NCBI GenBank assembly: GCA_045119835.1
Contig: JBGVED010000082.1
Span: 1-37,896, forward strand
Origin: CALVUJ01 sp045119835
Lineage (GTDB): Bacteria > Bacillota_I > Bacilli_A > RFN20 > DUOF01
Reading direction: 5' to 3'
Length of the DNA: 37,896 bases
The first letter of the stretch is position 1. Every line of letters begins with the position of its first letter. This document shows, in pieces, positions 16,290 to 23,831 of this stretch. The position numbers were made by a program, and so were the translations under genes. A model generated the notes under the pieces. That model did not search any database. It was given only the letters and a program-made list of their open reading frames with translations, and had not been told where the DNA came from.

Positions 16290-16394
16290 CGTGAATAGTC
16301 ACTCTAAGGTCGCATAATGACAATTCTTACTAAACAATTCCTTATACCTAGTATATGCGACTGGTTTAGTAAAACGACACAATTCCTGTGCTCG
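16259..16394 (-). ncRNA. Structured noncoding RNA with an H-type pseudoknot, class unknown
   Basis: Read on the minus strand, in order: a hairpin at 16394-16375 (CACA/TGTG core, GGAAT loop); stem 1 arm TTACTAAAC (16372-16364); stem 2 arm GTCGCATA (16361-16354); stem 1 partner GTTTAGTAA (16335-16327); stem 2 partner TATGCGAC (16316-16309); a GTGA/TCAC hairpin (16302-16291); and an intrinsic terminator. The 9-bp and 8-bp stems interleave, with connecting loops of 2, 18 and 10 nt, which is sterically sensible for an H-type pseudoknot. It has no coding sequence and matches none of the housekeeping RNAs I know (6S, SRP, RNase P, tmRNA). The 5' end is not defined: I found no convincing promoter between the tRNA-Val terminator and 16394. 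It lies just upstream of the HEPN-like operon on the same strand. Confidence 0.65.
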
Positions 16395-16485
16395 TATTAA
16401 ACGAATTCAAACAAATATATAAATATTTGGTGAGACAATAGAGTAATAACAGAAAAATATAAATTTTAAAACAGTTGAAGTAAAT
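16395..16485. other. AT-rich spacer upstream of the RNA
   Basis: I see no gene in this spacer. It must hold the promoter of the pseudoknot RNA if that RNA is made independently, because the tRNA-Val terminator lies upstream. Only weak -10-like elements (TATATT, TTTAAT) without good -35 partners are visible. Confidence 0.5.
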
Positions 16486-16507
16486 AAAAAAAGCACAAAA
16501 GTGCTTT
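16486..16507 (-). terminator. Terminator downstream of tRNA-Val
   Basis: AAAGCAC (16490-16496) pairs with GTGCTTT (16501-16507) over an AAAA loop. On the minus strand it is followed by a U run. It begins 10 nt after the tRNA. Confidence 0.85.
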
Positions 16508-16517
16508 GATTAAAAAA

Positions 16518-16593
16518 TGGTGGACCCTACCAGACTCGAACTGATGACCCCTTGCACGTCAAGCAAGTGCTCTACCAACTGAGCTAAGAGTCC
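16518..16593 (-). tRNA. tRNA-Val (anticodon GAC)
   Basis: The minus strand folds as a 76-nt cloverleaf. The acceptor is GGACTCT with AGGGTCC (one U-G pair), the D arm TTAGCTCAGTTGGTAGAGC, the anticodon stem-loop CTTGC-TTGACGT-GCAAG with anticodon GAC, and the T arm carries GTTCGAG. CCA is encoded (16518-16520). It reads GUC and GUU valine codons. Confidence 0.93.
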
Positions 16594-16602
16594 TTGATAA
16601 AG

Positions 16603-16631
16603 ATTATATTTCAAATAACGATTTCAATCAA
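16603..16631 (-). promoter_or_regulatory. Sigma-A promoter of tRNA-Val
   Basis: On the minus strand TTGATT (16631-16626) and TATAAT (16608-16603) are spaced 17 nt, placing the start a few bases upstream of the tRNA. Confidence 0.8.
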
Positions 16632-16737
16632 TAATTATCAAATGAAAATTGATGTTTAATTGTTTTAAATATTCTGGACTTTTTAAAAAAAAATAAAAGT
16701 ATATTTTAAGTAGAAAGGTAAATTTACATAGTAAATG

Positions 16738-16766
16738 TTTACAATGAAAAAGTTTTATTATATAAT
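16738..16766 (+). promoter_or_regulatory. Sigma-A promoter of the asp23-fakA cluster
   Basis: TTTACA (16738-16743) and TATAAT (16761-16766) are spaced 17 nt, with a start near 16773. A small palindrome, TTTAC-ATA-GTAAA (16723-16735), lies directly upstream of the -35 and could be an operator. Confidence 0.8.
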
Positions 16767-16792
16767 AATAACGCATTAGTGGGAGGTTTATT

Positions 16793-17149
16793 ATGACAAT
16801 AGAGAAAAATGGAGTTAAAGGAAATATTTCTATAACCATGGATGCAATTGCTTCAATTGCTGGAAATGCTGCTACAGAATGTTATGGTGTTGTTGGTATG
16901 GCGCCAAAAACAGGATTTAGAGCAGGTATAGCAGAACTATTACGTATTGAAAACTATAGCAAAGGTGTATTTGCTAGAGACACAAAAAGCGGAGTAGAAG
17001 TTGAAATGTATATTGTAGTTGCTTATGGCTTGAAAATAACAGAAGTTGTAAGTGAAGTGCAAAAGAAAGTTAAGTATGTATTAGAAAAAACACTTGATAT
17101 GAAATTCAAGGCTATTAATGTGTTTGTTAATGATATAAAAAATGTATAA
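16793..17149 (+). CDS. Asp23/Gls24 family envelope stress protein (YloU-like)
   Basis: This 118-residue protein has the Asp23/Gls24 pattern, with I-T-M-D-A-I-A-S-I-A-G at the start and G-V-V-G-M in the first third, then V-E-M-Y-I-V-V-A-Y-G and the closing I-N-V-F-V-N-D-I. In Firmicutes the small YloU-type member sits directly before the fatty acid kinase gene fakA (yloV), as here (19-nt gap). Family members are cytosolic or membrane-associated and linked to cell-envelope homeostasis; their biochemistry is unresolved. GGGAGG lies about 9 nt before the ATG, and it is the first gene of the plus-strand core cluster behind a strong promoter. Confidence in the family is high. Confidence 0.9.
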   Translation: MTIEKNGVKGNISITMDAIASIAGNAATECYGVVGMAPKTGFRAGIAELLRIENYSKGVFARDTKSGVEVEMYIVVAYGLKITEVVSEVQKKVKYVLEKTLDMKFKAINVFVNDIKNV

Positions 17150-17168
17150 TTTTATGGAGGAAATATAA

Positions 17169-18842
17169 ATGAAAATAATAAATGGTCATCAATTAAAGCA
17201 AATGATCATTTCTGGGGCTAACAATCTTTATAATTGCTATCCTGAAATAGATGCTTTAAATGTATTCCCTGTTCCAGATGGAGATACAGGAACAAATATG
17301 AATTTAACAATGACTTCTGGTTCAAAGGAAGTTAAAAATATAGATACTTCTAATATTTATGAAGTAGCAAAAACTTTTTCAAGAGGATTACTTATGGGTG
17401 CTAGAGGAAACTCTGGAGTTATTTTATCTCAAATATTTAGAGGGCTTGCAATGGGGCTTGAAGGTAAAAAAGAAGCAGATTGCTATGATTTTGCTGATGC
17501 ATTAATATCAGCTAAAGATGTTGCCTACAAAGCTGTTATGAAGCCTGTTGAAGGAACAATTTTAACAGTAATAAGAGAAAGCTCTGTGGCTTTAAAAAAT
17601 TATGTTGATGGATTGGATAAACCTATCACAATAAAAGAATGTATGGAGTACATGCTAGATGAAGCTGTTAATTCTTTAAATAGAACACCAGAATTGCTTC
17701 CTGTATTAAAAGAAGTTGGCGTTGTAGATTCTGGAGGCGCGGGGCTAATAAAAGTTCTAGAAGGATTTGTAAGTGCGTTAAATAACAAATTTATTGAAAG
17801 AGAACAAGCAACGGTTCAACAAAACGAAACTATTGCACCATCTGTATCCGCTCAAAGTAAAATAGAAAATGAAGAATTTGGTTATTGTACAGAATTTGTA
17901 ATGCAATTATCTCCAGAAAAAGAAGGTAAAAAGAATTTTGCGCCATCTAGGTTTAAAAGTGTTTTAGAAAATCATGGTAATTCTATCGTTGTTGTACAAG
18001 ATGATGATATTGTTAAAGTTCATATTCATACTATGAAACCAGGAAATATTTTCAACTACGCTCAACAATTTGGTGAATTTATAACATTAAAGGTTGAAAA
18101 TATGCAACTTCAACACTCTAATTTAGCAGAAAAGGATTCTACTAATAATAATGTTGGAAAAGAACAACCAGCTAGCCAAGAAAAGAAAAAATATGGAATA
18201 ATTTCAGTGTCTGTTGGTGAAGGTTTAAATGAGATGTTTAAAGAACTAAGGGTAGATGAAATTGTAAGCGGAGGACAAACAATGAATCCTTCAACAGAAG
18301 ATTTTGTTGACGCTATAAATAGAATAAATGCTGAGAATGTATTTATTTTGCCAAACAACTCAAATATTGTTATGGCAGCTAACCAAGCAAGTCAAGTTGT
18401 AGAAGGCGTTAACTGTAAAGTTATACCAACAAAAACTATTCCTCAAGGAATGGTTGCGTGTATGATGTTTAACCCTTATGGTGAAGTTGAAGAAAATTTT
18501 GAACAAATGAGTGAAGCTATTGAGGGCATTAAAACAGGGCAAGTTACGTTTGCTATAAAAGATACAAATATAAATGGAGTAGAAATTAAAGAAAATCACT
18601 TTATGGGATTGAATGGTAAAAACATCGTTACTTGTAAAGAAGATAAAGTGGATGCAACTATTACACTTCTAGAAACTATGATTGATGAAGATAGTGAAAT
18701 AGTTACTTTGATTGCTGGCGAAGATGCTAAAGAACATGAAACTCAAAAAATTGTAGAGTATCTTAATGAAAAATATCCTGTAGAAGTTGATGTTAAAATA
18801 GGTATGCAACCAGTATATAGTTATATAATTGGAGTTGAATAA
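17169..18842 (+). CDS. fakA: Fatty acid kinase FakA (DAK2-domain, YloV)
   Basis: This 557-residue protein has the DAK2/DhaL-like ATP-binding domain at the N-terminus: P-D-G-D-T-G-T-N-M at 36-44, whose aspartates bind Mg-ATP, and G-A-R-G-N-S-G-V-I-L-S-Q at 77-88. The linker and C-terminal domain (about 340-557) are of the FakA type (V-S-G-G-Q-T-M-N-P-S-T, with L-P-N-N-S-N after it). FakA phosphorylates fatty acids held by a FakB carrier. The acyl-phosphate then feeds PlsX/PlsY phospholipid synthesis, so it fits the plsX gene four genes on. No fakB is visible in the window. It is cytosolic, full length, and 19 nt after asp23. Confidence 0.93.
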   Translation: MKIINGHQLKQMIISGANNLYNCYPEIDALNVFPVPDGDTGTNMNLTMTSGSKEVKNIDTSNIYEVAKTFSRGLLMGARGNSGVILSQIFRGLAMGLEGKKEADCYDFADALISAKDVAYKAVMKPVEGTILTVIRESSVALKNYVDGLDKPITIKECMEYMLDEAVNSLNRTPELLPVLKEVGVVDSGGAGLIKVLEGFVSALNNKFIEREQATVQQNETIAPSVSAQSKIENEEFGYCTEFVMQLSPEKEGKKNFAPSRFKSVLENHGNSIVVVQDDDIVKVHIHTMKPGNIFNYAQQFGEFITLKVENMQLQHSNLAEKDSTNNNVGKEQPASQEKKKYGIISVSVGEGLNEMFKELRVDEIVSGGQTMNPSTEDFVDAINRINAENVFILPNNSNIVMAANQASQVVEGVNCKVIPTKTIPQGMVACMMFNPYGEVEENFEQMSEAIEGIKTGQVTFAIKDTNINGVEIKENHFMGLNGKNIVTCKEDKVDATITLLETMIDEDSEIVTLIAGEDAKEHETQKIVEYLNEKYPVEVDVKIGMQPVYSYIIGVE

Positions 18843-18864
18843 AAGGGAGGATATCCCTTTTTTT
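18841..18864 (+). terminator. Terminator-like hairpin between fakA and recG
   Basis: AAAAGGGA pairs with TCCCTTTT over a GGATA loop and is followed by a T run to 18864. It overlaps the fakA stop codon. It may reduce transcription into recG. Confidence 0.65.
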
Positions 18865-18881
18865 GTTAAAGGAGGGATAAA

Positions 18882-20885
18882 ATGATTTCTGAAATTAAAT
18901 TAACAGCACGAAGATTAAAACTTTTAAACGAATTAGGTGTTAATGATTTAAATCAACTAATCAATTACTATCCAAAAAAATATGAAGATTTAAGTGGAAG
19001 TAAAATAACTAAAAACTTAGATGGAGAAAAAGTTGTTTGCTGTGGGAAAATATATAGCGAAATAAAAACTCAAAAAATTAGAAATAACTTGTCTAAATTA
19101 CAATTTTTAATGGATATAGATGATGAGTTATATACAATTACAATCTTCAATAGAGACTACTTATCAAAAATTCTATATATCAATAAGAAAATCAAAGTTG
19201 TAGGAAAACTTGATTATTATAGAAAAACTATTCTAGCATCAAATATTTATACTGAATTAGATGATGTTGTTTTAACCTTCTATAAACTAACGGAAGGGTT
19301 AAAAGATAATGAGTTAAGAAGTCTAATAAAAGAAGGGATAGACTATCACAAAAATAACAATCATGTTTTAGACAAATTGCCAAGTAGTTTAATGGAAAAG
19401 TACAAATTAGATAACAAAATAAAATCGCTAGAACTAGTTCATTTTCCTCTTTCTTTAAAAGATGTTACTAGAGGGTACAGACACCTAAAATATGAAGAAT
19501 TGTTGGAGTTTGTTATAACTTTAGAATTAAATAAAAGAATGGTTAAAAATTCTAGTAGTGACAAAGGGAAAAATATAGATATAGATAAAATAGAAACATT
19601 CATAAGTAATTTGCCATATACTTTAAGCAATGCTCAAAAAAATTGTGTAAAAGAAATTTTAGGTGATATGAAAAACCCTTCAATAATGTATAGGATAATA
19701 CAAGGGGATGTAGGCAGCGGAAAAACTTTAGTAGCTATAATAGCCTTAGTGGCATGTTCTCTTTGTAATGAGCAAAGTGCTTTTATGGCCCCAACAGATT
19801 TATTAGCAAGACAACATTACCAAAATATAGTTAAACTATTACAGGGAACAAATATAACTGTAGAGTTATTGGTTAGTGACTTGCCGCTATCTAGAAAAAA
19901 AGAAATAAAAGAAAAATTAAAAAATGGTGAAATAGACATTGTGGTAGGAACACATGCGCTTATTCAAAAAGATGTAGAGTTTAGCAAAATGGGCTTAGCT
20001 ATTGTAGATGAACAACATAGATTTGGCGTAAAGCAAAGGCAATGTTTAAGAACTAAAGGAGAAAAGGTGGATCTTTTACTAATGAGTGCAACACCAATTC
20101 CTAGAACTTTAGCTCATACTATTTATGGAGAGTTAGATATATCTACCATAGATGAATTTCCTATGGGAAAAAGAGAAGTGAAAACAATATTTGTAGAAAG
20201 TAAAAAAGAAGATAAGATGATAAACGATATAAAATTCATCATCAGCCAAGGAAAAAAAGCCTATGTTGTTTGTCCGCTTATCGAAGGGATAGGAAACAAG
20301 AAAAGTGTCTTATCTACATTTGAGCAATATAAAAAAATATTTGGAGAAGAAAACGTAGGATATTTGCATGGCAAAATGGATGATGAGGAGAAAATTAGAA
20401 TTTTAGAAAATTTCAATAAAGGTAACATAAATATTTTAGTGTCTACAACAGTAATAGAAGTTGGCATTGATGTCAAAGAAGCAAGTGCTATTGTAATTTA
20501 TGGAGCAAACAATTTTGGCCTTGCACAACTCCATCAATTAAGAGGAAGAGTTGGTAGAAATGGAGAAGTCGGTTATTGTTATCTTTTAAGTGACAATGAA
20601 GAAGATGACAGCATTGAAAGACTCAAGTTTATGTGTAGCTGTAGTGATGGGTTTGAAATAAGCAGGTATGATATGAAAAAAAGAGGTGTTGGGGATATTA
20701 TTGGAACAAAACAAAGTGGTGTTAGTGATCTTAAAATAGCAAATATTATAGATGATTATCATATACTTGAAGTAGCAAGAAAAGATTGCAAATTCATTTT
20801 TTCTAATTTAAATAAATTAGAATTTAAAGAATATGTCGATTATGTTAGTAGTAAACTAAATGAAAATATGGAAGTTATAGGTTAA
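18882..20885 (+). CDS. recG: ATP-dependent DNA helicase RecG
   Basis: This 667-residue superfamily 2 helicase has an N-terminal wedge/OB region (about 1-150) and motor motifs: Walker A G-D-V-G-S-G-K-T at 275-282, the D-E-Q-H box at 376-379, S-A-T-P-I-P-R-T-L-A at 402-411, and Q-L-R-G-R-V-G-R motif VI near 545. RecG remodels stalled forks and branched DNA, driving fork regression and Holliday junction migration. Length is normal for the family. AAGGAGG lies upstream of the ATG, after a terminator-like hairpin. Its place between fakA and plsX is the conserved Firmicutes order, apart from fapR, which is often present before plsX and is missing here. Confidence 0.96.
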   Translation: MISEIKLTARRLKLLNELGVNDLNQLINYYPKKYEDLSGSKITKNLDGEKVVCCGKIYSEIKTQKIRNNLSKLQFLMDIDDELYTITIFNRDYLSKILYINKKIKVVGKLDYYRKTILASNIYTELDDVVLTFYKLTEGLKDNELRSLIKEGIDYHKNNNHVLDKLPSSLMEKYKLDNKIKSLELVHFPLSLKDVTRGYRHLKYEELLEFVITLELNKRMVKNSSSDKGKNIDIDKIETFISNLPYTLSNAQKNCVKEILGDMKNPSIMYRIIQGDVGSGKTLVAIIALVACSLCNEQSAFMAPTDLLARQHYQNIVKLLQGTNITVELLVSDLPLSRKKEIKEKLKNGEIDIVVGTHALIQKDVEFSKMGLAIVDEQHRFGVKQRQCLRTKGEKVDLLLMSATPIPRTLAHTIYGELDISTIDEFPMGKREVKTIFVESKKEDKMINDIKFIISQGKKAYVVCPLIEGIGNKKSVLSTFEQYKKIFGEENVGYLHGKMDDEEKIRILENFNKGNINILVSTTVIEVGIDVKEASAIVIYGANNFGLAQLHQLRGRVGRNGEVGYCYLLSDNEEDDSIERLKFMCSCSDGFEISRYDMKKRGVGDIIGTKQSGVSDLKIANIIDDYHILEVARKDCKFIFSNLNKLEFKEYVDYVSSKLNENMEVIG

Positions 20886-20915
20886 TTTTGATAAAATAAG
20901 AACGAGGTGTTGAGA

Positions 20916-21887
20916 ATGATAAAAATAGCAGTAGATGCAATGGGATCAGATAATGGTTCACCAATTGTAGTAGAAGCAATAAAAAATTTTTTAAATGATT
21001 ATAAAGATGTAGAATTTACAGTATATGGAAAAGAAGAAGAGTTAGCATCATTGCAAGGATTAGCTAAAATCGTAGATTGCAGAGAAGTGATGGGAATGGA
21101 AGATGGGGCCCTTCAAATTATGAGAAGAAAAGAAACAAGTATGATTAAAGCTATTGAAGGTGCTAAAAATGAAGATTTAGATGGTGTTGTTAGCGCTGGT
21201 TCAACAGGGGCGTTTCTAACAGCCTCTACAATTTATTTGAAATTAATAGAAGGAATTCAAAGAGCGGCTTTAGTTTCTCCATTTCCAACCCTTGGAGAAA
21301 AAAGTGTAATAATACTAGATATAGGAGCGAATAACGAAAATACCCCTGAGCATTTAGTAGAATTTGCTAAAATGGGGAAAATATTCTCAAAGGTGTATAA
21401 TGATGTACAATTGCCAAGAGTATATTTGCTATCAAATGGAGCAGAAGAGAAGAAGGGATCTCCAGTAGTAAAACAAGCTCATCAGTTGCTAAAAAATAGT
21501 GATTTTGAAGGGTTTAAAGGAAATATAGAGGCTAGATATGTTTTAAGTGGAGAAGCAGATGTTGTTGTTTGTAATGGCTTTGATGGAAATGTTTTCTTAA
21601 AAGGAACAGAAGGCACTGCTAAAATGATGACAACGTTATTAAAAGATGCGTTTAAGAAAAATATATTTACAAAAATAGGATATTTATTTGCTAAGTCAGG
21701 TATTAAAGAGATGAAAAGCAAAATGGATTATAAAAGTTATGGTGGAGCAATGTTATTAGGTGTTAATAAAGTTGTAGTAAAAGGACATGGGTCAAGTGAT
21801 GCAAGATCGTTCTATCACGCAATTAGAGTAACATATGAATTAATCAAAAAAGATATGATAAATAAAATCAAAGAGGAGTTAAAATAA
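20916..21887 (+). CDS. plsX: Phosphate acyltransferase PlsX
   Basis: ATG 20916 is chosen, with GAGGTG 7 nt upstream; an in-frame GTG at 20907 overlaps that site. The 323-residue protein starts I-K-I-A-V-D-A-M-G-S-D-N-G, the PlsX signature. It also has S-A-G-S-T-G-A at about 89-95, D-I-G-A-N at about 140, and the conserved C-D-G-F-type segment V-C-N-G-F-D-G-N-V. PlsX makes acyl-phosphate from acyl-ACP, or works downstream of FakA, for PlsY to acylate glycerol-3-phosphate at the membrane. The usual partners fapR, fabD, fabG and acpP do not flank it. The next gene, rnc, starts one base after its stop, so translation is coupled. Confidence 0.95.
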   Translation: MIKIAVDAMGSDNGSPIVVEAIKNFLNDYKDVEFTVYGKEEELASLQGLAKIVDCREVMGMEDGALQIMRRKETSMIKAIEGAKNEDLDGVVSAGSTGAFLTASTIYLKLIEGIQRAALVSPFPTLGEKSVIILDIGANNENTPEHLVEFAKMGKIFSKVYNDVQLPRVYLLSNGAEEKKGSPVVKQAHQLLKNSDFEGFKGNIEARYVLSGEADVVVCNGFDGNVFLKGTEGTAKMMTTLLKDAFKKNIFTKIGYLFAKSGIKEMKSKMDYKSYGGAMLLGVNKVVVKGHGSSDARSFYHAIRVTYELIKKDMINKIKEELK

Positions 21888-21888
21888 A

Positions 21889-22566
21889 ATGATAGAATTA
21901 TTGGAAAAATTTAAAATAAACCCTAGGAATAAACCGATATATATAACAGCACTTACTCACCCCTCTTACATAAATGAACATGAACAAAATTACGGAGATT
22001 TAGAAAGACTTGAATTTATGGGGGATGCAGTTTTACAACTATTTGTTTCTCATCTTATATTTAAGGAATACCCAACTTTAAAAGAAGGGGAAATGTCTCT
22101 TATTCGTTCTCGCCTTGTTAGAAGTGATTCTTTGTGTAATTTGGCAAAAGAATTGCATATTGGTGACTATTTAATTTTAGGCCATGGCGAAGAAAAAAGT
22201 GGAGGAAGAGAAAGAAAAAATATTCTTGCAGATGCTTTTGAATCTTTTATGGCAGCAATATATTTAGATCAAGGATATGAAAAATCATACGAAGTAGTTA
22301 AAAGTATATTTTTACCACTTGTAAAAGAAATTAAGATAGATGATTTACTAGATTACAAAACAAAACTTCAAGAGATTATTCAAGCAGATAAAAGAAAAAC
22401 AGTGGAGTATAGAGAGGTTTCAAGAAGTGGAACTGCTAATGATCCAACATATGTTTTTGAAGTTGTTTTAGATGGAGATATAGTTCTTGCACAAGGAACA
22501 GGCAAATCAAAAAAAGCAGCACAACAAGATGCAGCGAAGAATGCGCTTGAAAAATGTGCTTTATAA
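21889..22566 (+). CDS. rnc: Ribonuclease III
   Basis: This 225-residue protein has the RNase III signature L-E-R-L-E-F-M-G-D-A-V-L at 38-49, with the catalytic acidic residues E42 and D46, and D115 and E118 in D-A-F-E-S-F-M-A-A-I. The C-terminal double-stranded RNA-binding domain spans about 154-222 and ends K-S-K-K-A-A-Q-Q-D-A-A. The enzyme dimerises and cuts double-stranded RNA, maturing rRNA and processing structured RNAs. GAGGAG lies inside the end of plsX. In many Firmicutes rnc is followed by smc and then ftsY; here ftsY follows directly after 12 nt. Confidence 0.96.
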   Translation: MIELLEKFKINPRNKPIYITALTHPSYINEHEQNYGDLERLEFMGDAVLQLFVSHLIFKEYPTLKEGEMSLIRSRLVRSDSLCNLAKELHIGDYLILGHGEEKSGGRERKNILADAFESFMAAIYLDQGYEKSYEVVKSIFLPLVKEIKIDDLLDYKTKLQEIIQADKRKTVEYREVSRSGTANDPTYVFEVVLDGDIVLAQGTGKSKKAAQQDAAKNALEKCAL

Positions 22567-22578
22567 TGAGGTGAAACA

Positions 22579-23559
22579 ATGGGCTTTTTTGGAAAATTAA
22601 AGGAAAAAATATTTGGTAAAACAAATAAGCAAAGCGAAAAATATGTTGCTGCACTTGATAAATCTAGAAGTAATTTTGCAGACAAACTTAATGCTTTAGC
22701 AGCTAGATATCGTAGCATTGATGAAGATTATTTTGATGAACTTGAAGAAATATTAATTGAGGCCGATATCGGTGTTAAGATTGTAATGGAAATAATAGAG
22801 GAAACTAAAAAAGAAGTCCGTCTTTCTAAAATTTCTAATCCCAAAGAAATTAATGAAACTTTAGTGGATAAAATGTTTGTTTATTACGCTAAAGGTGGGG
22901 AAGACATGGATAATGAAATTAAATATAATGAAGATGGATTAACTGTTATTTTAGTTGTTGGGGTTAATGGTGTAGGAAAAACAACAAGCATTGCTAAGTT
23001 AGCTAATAAGATGAAAAAAGAAGGAAAAAAAGTTATGTTGGTAGCCGGAGATACTTTCAGAGCAGGAGCTGTTGAACAACTTGAAGTTTGGGCTAATAGA
23101 TTGGATTTACCTATCGTAAAAGGTAATGAAAAAGAAGATCCATCTAGCGTTTATTATAAAGGTGTAGAAGAAGCAAAGAAACAAAATGTGGATGTTGTTA
23201 TTTGTGATTCGGCAGGAAGGCTTCAAACTAAAGTTAATTTAATGAACGAACTTGCTAAAATGAGAAAAGTTTTAGGAAAAGAAGTAGAAGGTGCACCACA
23301 TGAAGTAATGCTAGTTATAGATGCAACAACAGGTCAAAACGGAGTTTTACAAGCTTCTAGTTTTGCTTCAGCTACAGGAGTTGATTCAATAATATTAACA
23401 AAGATGGATGGAACTAGTAAAGGTGGAATTATTCTTTCAATAAGAGAAGAACTTGGAATACCTGTTAAATTCGTTGGTTATGGTGAAACAGTAGATGATT
23501 TGATGGAATTTGATTTAGAAAATTATATATACGGACTTTGTTCAACATTGGAGGAATAA
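22579..23559 (+). CDS. ftsY: Signal recognition particle receptor FtsY
   Basis: This 326-residue SRP GTPase has a short N-terminal region, the helical N domain (about 25-110), and the G domain with G-V-N-G-V-G-K-T at 128-135, D-T-F-R-A-G-A-V-E-Q-L, D-S-A-G-R-L-Q and T-K-M-D-G-T-S-K-G-G. FtsY docks SRP-ribosome complexes at the membrane and reciprocally activates GTP hydrolysis with Ffh, whose gene lies two genes downstream. The acidic A domain is nearly absent, common in Gram-positives. GAGGTGA gives a good ribosome site. The last codons hold the ribosome site of the next gene. Confidence 0.96.
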   Translation: MGFFGKLKEKIFGKTNKQSEKYVAALDKSRSNFADKLNALAARYRSIDEDYFDELEEILIEADIGVKIVMEIIEETKKEVRLSKISNPKEINETLVDKMFVYYAKGGEDMDNEIKYNEDGLTVILVVGVNGVGKTTSIAKLANKMKKEGKKVMLVAGDTFRAGAVEQLEVWANRLDLPIVKGNEKEDPSSVYYKGVEEAKKQNVDVVICDSAGRLQTKVNLMNELAKMRKVLGKEVEGAPHEVMLVIDATTGQNGVLQASSFASATGVDSIILTKMDGTSKGGIILSIREELGIPVKFVGYGETVDDLMEFDLENYIYGLCSTLEE

Positions 23560-23561
23560 AT

Positions 23562-23828
23562 ATGAGATTAGATGTTGGAAGATTAATAATAGTCATTATT
23601 GGATTTTGGGTAGCACAATTATTAATAGGAACTTTTTTAACTGCTGTTGGATTTCCAATAGGTAGTTTATCTTTTGAAATAATGTACAATTTGCTACTTG
23701 CTTTTGTTGCCGTTTTAATATATTATCCATCAGAATATAGAAAATATGCATTCAAAAATCCGGATTTTTATAGAGACGTAGCAATATTCTTTTTAATATT
23801 TTTATTGCTTTCATTAGCAGGTATTTAA
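23562..23828 (+). CDS. Small membrane protein of unknown function
   Basis: ATG 23562 is taken as the start since GGAGG, within the end of ftsY, lies 7 nt upstream. The 88-residue product has three hydrophobic segments of membrane-helix length (about 8-28, 37-55 and 71-88), with the loop between the last two carrying charged residues (S-E-Y-R-K-Y, then N-P-D-F-Y-R-D). I do not recognise it. It lies between ftsY and ylxM, 2 nt after ftsY and 3 nt before ylxM. It is part of the SRP gene cluster, and a role in membrane insertion or envelope function is possible but unsupported. Confidence 0.75.
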   Translation: MRLDVGRLIIVIIGFWVAQLLIGTFLTAVGFPIGSLSFEIMYNLLLAFVAVLIYYPSEYRKYAFKNPDFYRDVAIFFLIFLLLSLAGI

Positions 23829-23831
23829 CTT

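Noticed and set aside
16259..16394. Housekeeping RNA (6S, SRP RNA, RNase P RNA, tmRNA) or a known riboswitch
   Set aside because: The conserved cores I know for these RNAs (SRP GGAAG apical motif, RNase P GAGGAAAGTCC, tmRNA tRNA-like ends) are absent, and I could match no riboswitch consensus by eye. An unlisted class remains possible.
16259..16440. Tandem repeat array like ToxI or a CRISPR array
   Set aside because: There is no regular repeat of 20-40 nt. Only short nonamer copies at uneven spacing (45 and 14 nt) are present, and no cas genes are in the window.
12456..16593. Integrative element with att sites in the tRNA genes
   Set aside because: No integrase, excisionase or direct repeat copied from either tRNA end was found.
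16624..16839. Minus-strand open frame over the tRNA-Val/asp23 gap
   Set aside because: It overlaps the asp23 promoter and start and the tRNA-Val promoter, has low-complexity F/I/Y/L-rich composition, and lacks a ribosome site.
22380..22718. Minus-strand frames across the rnc/ftsY junction
   Set aside because: They are antisense to two well-supported genes and show no recognisable domain.
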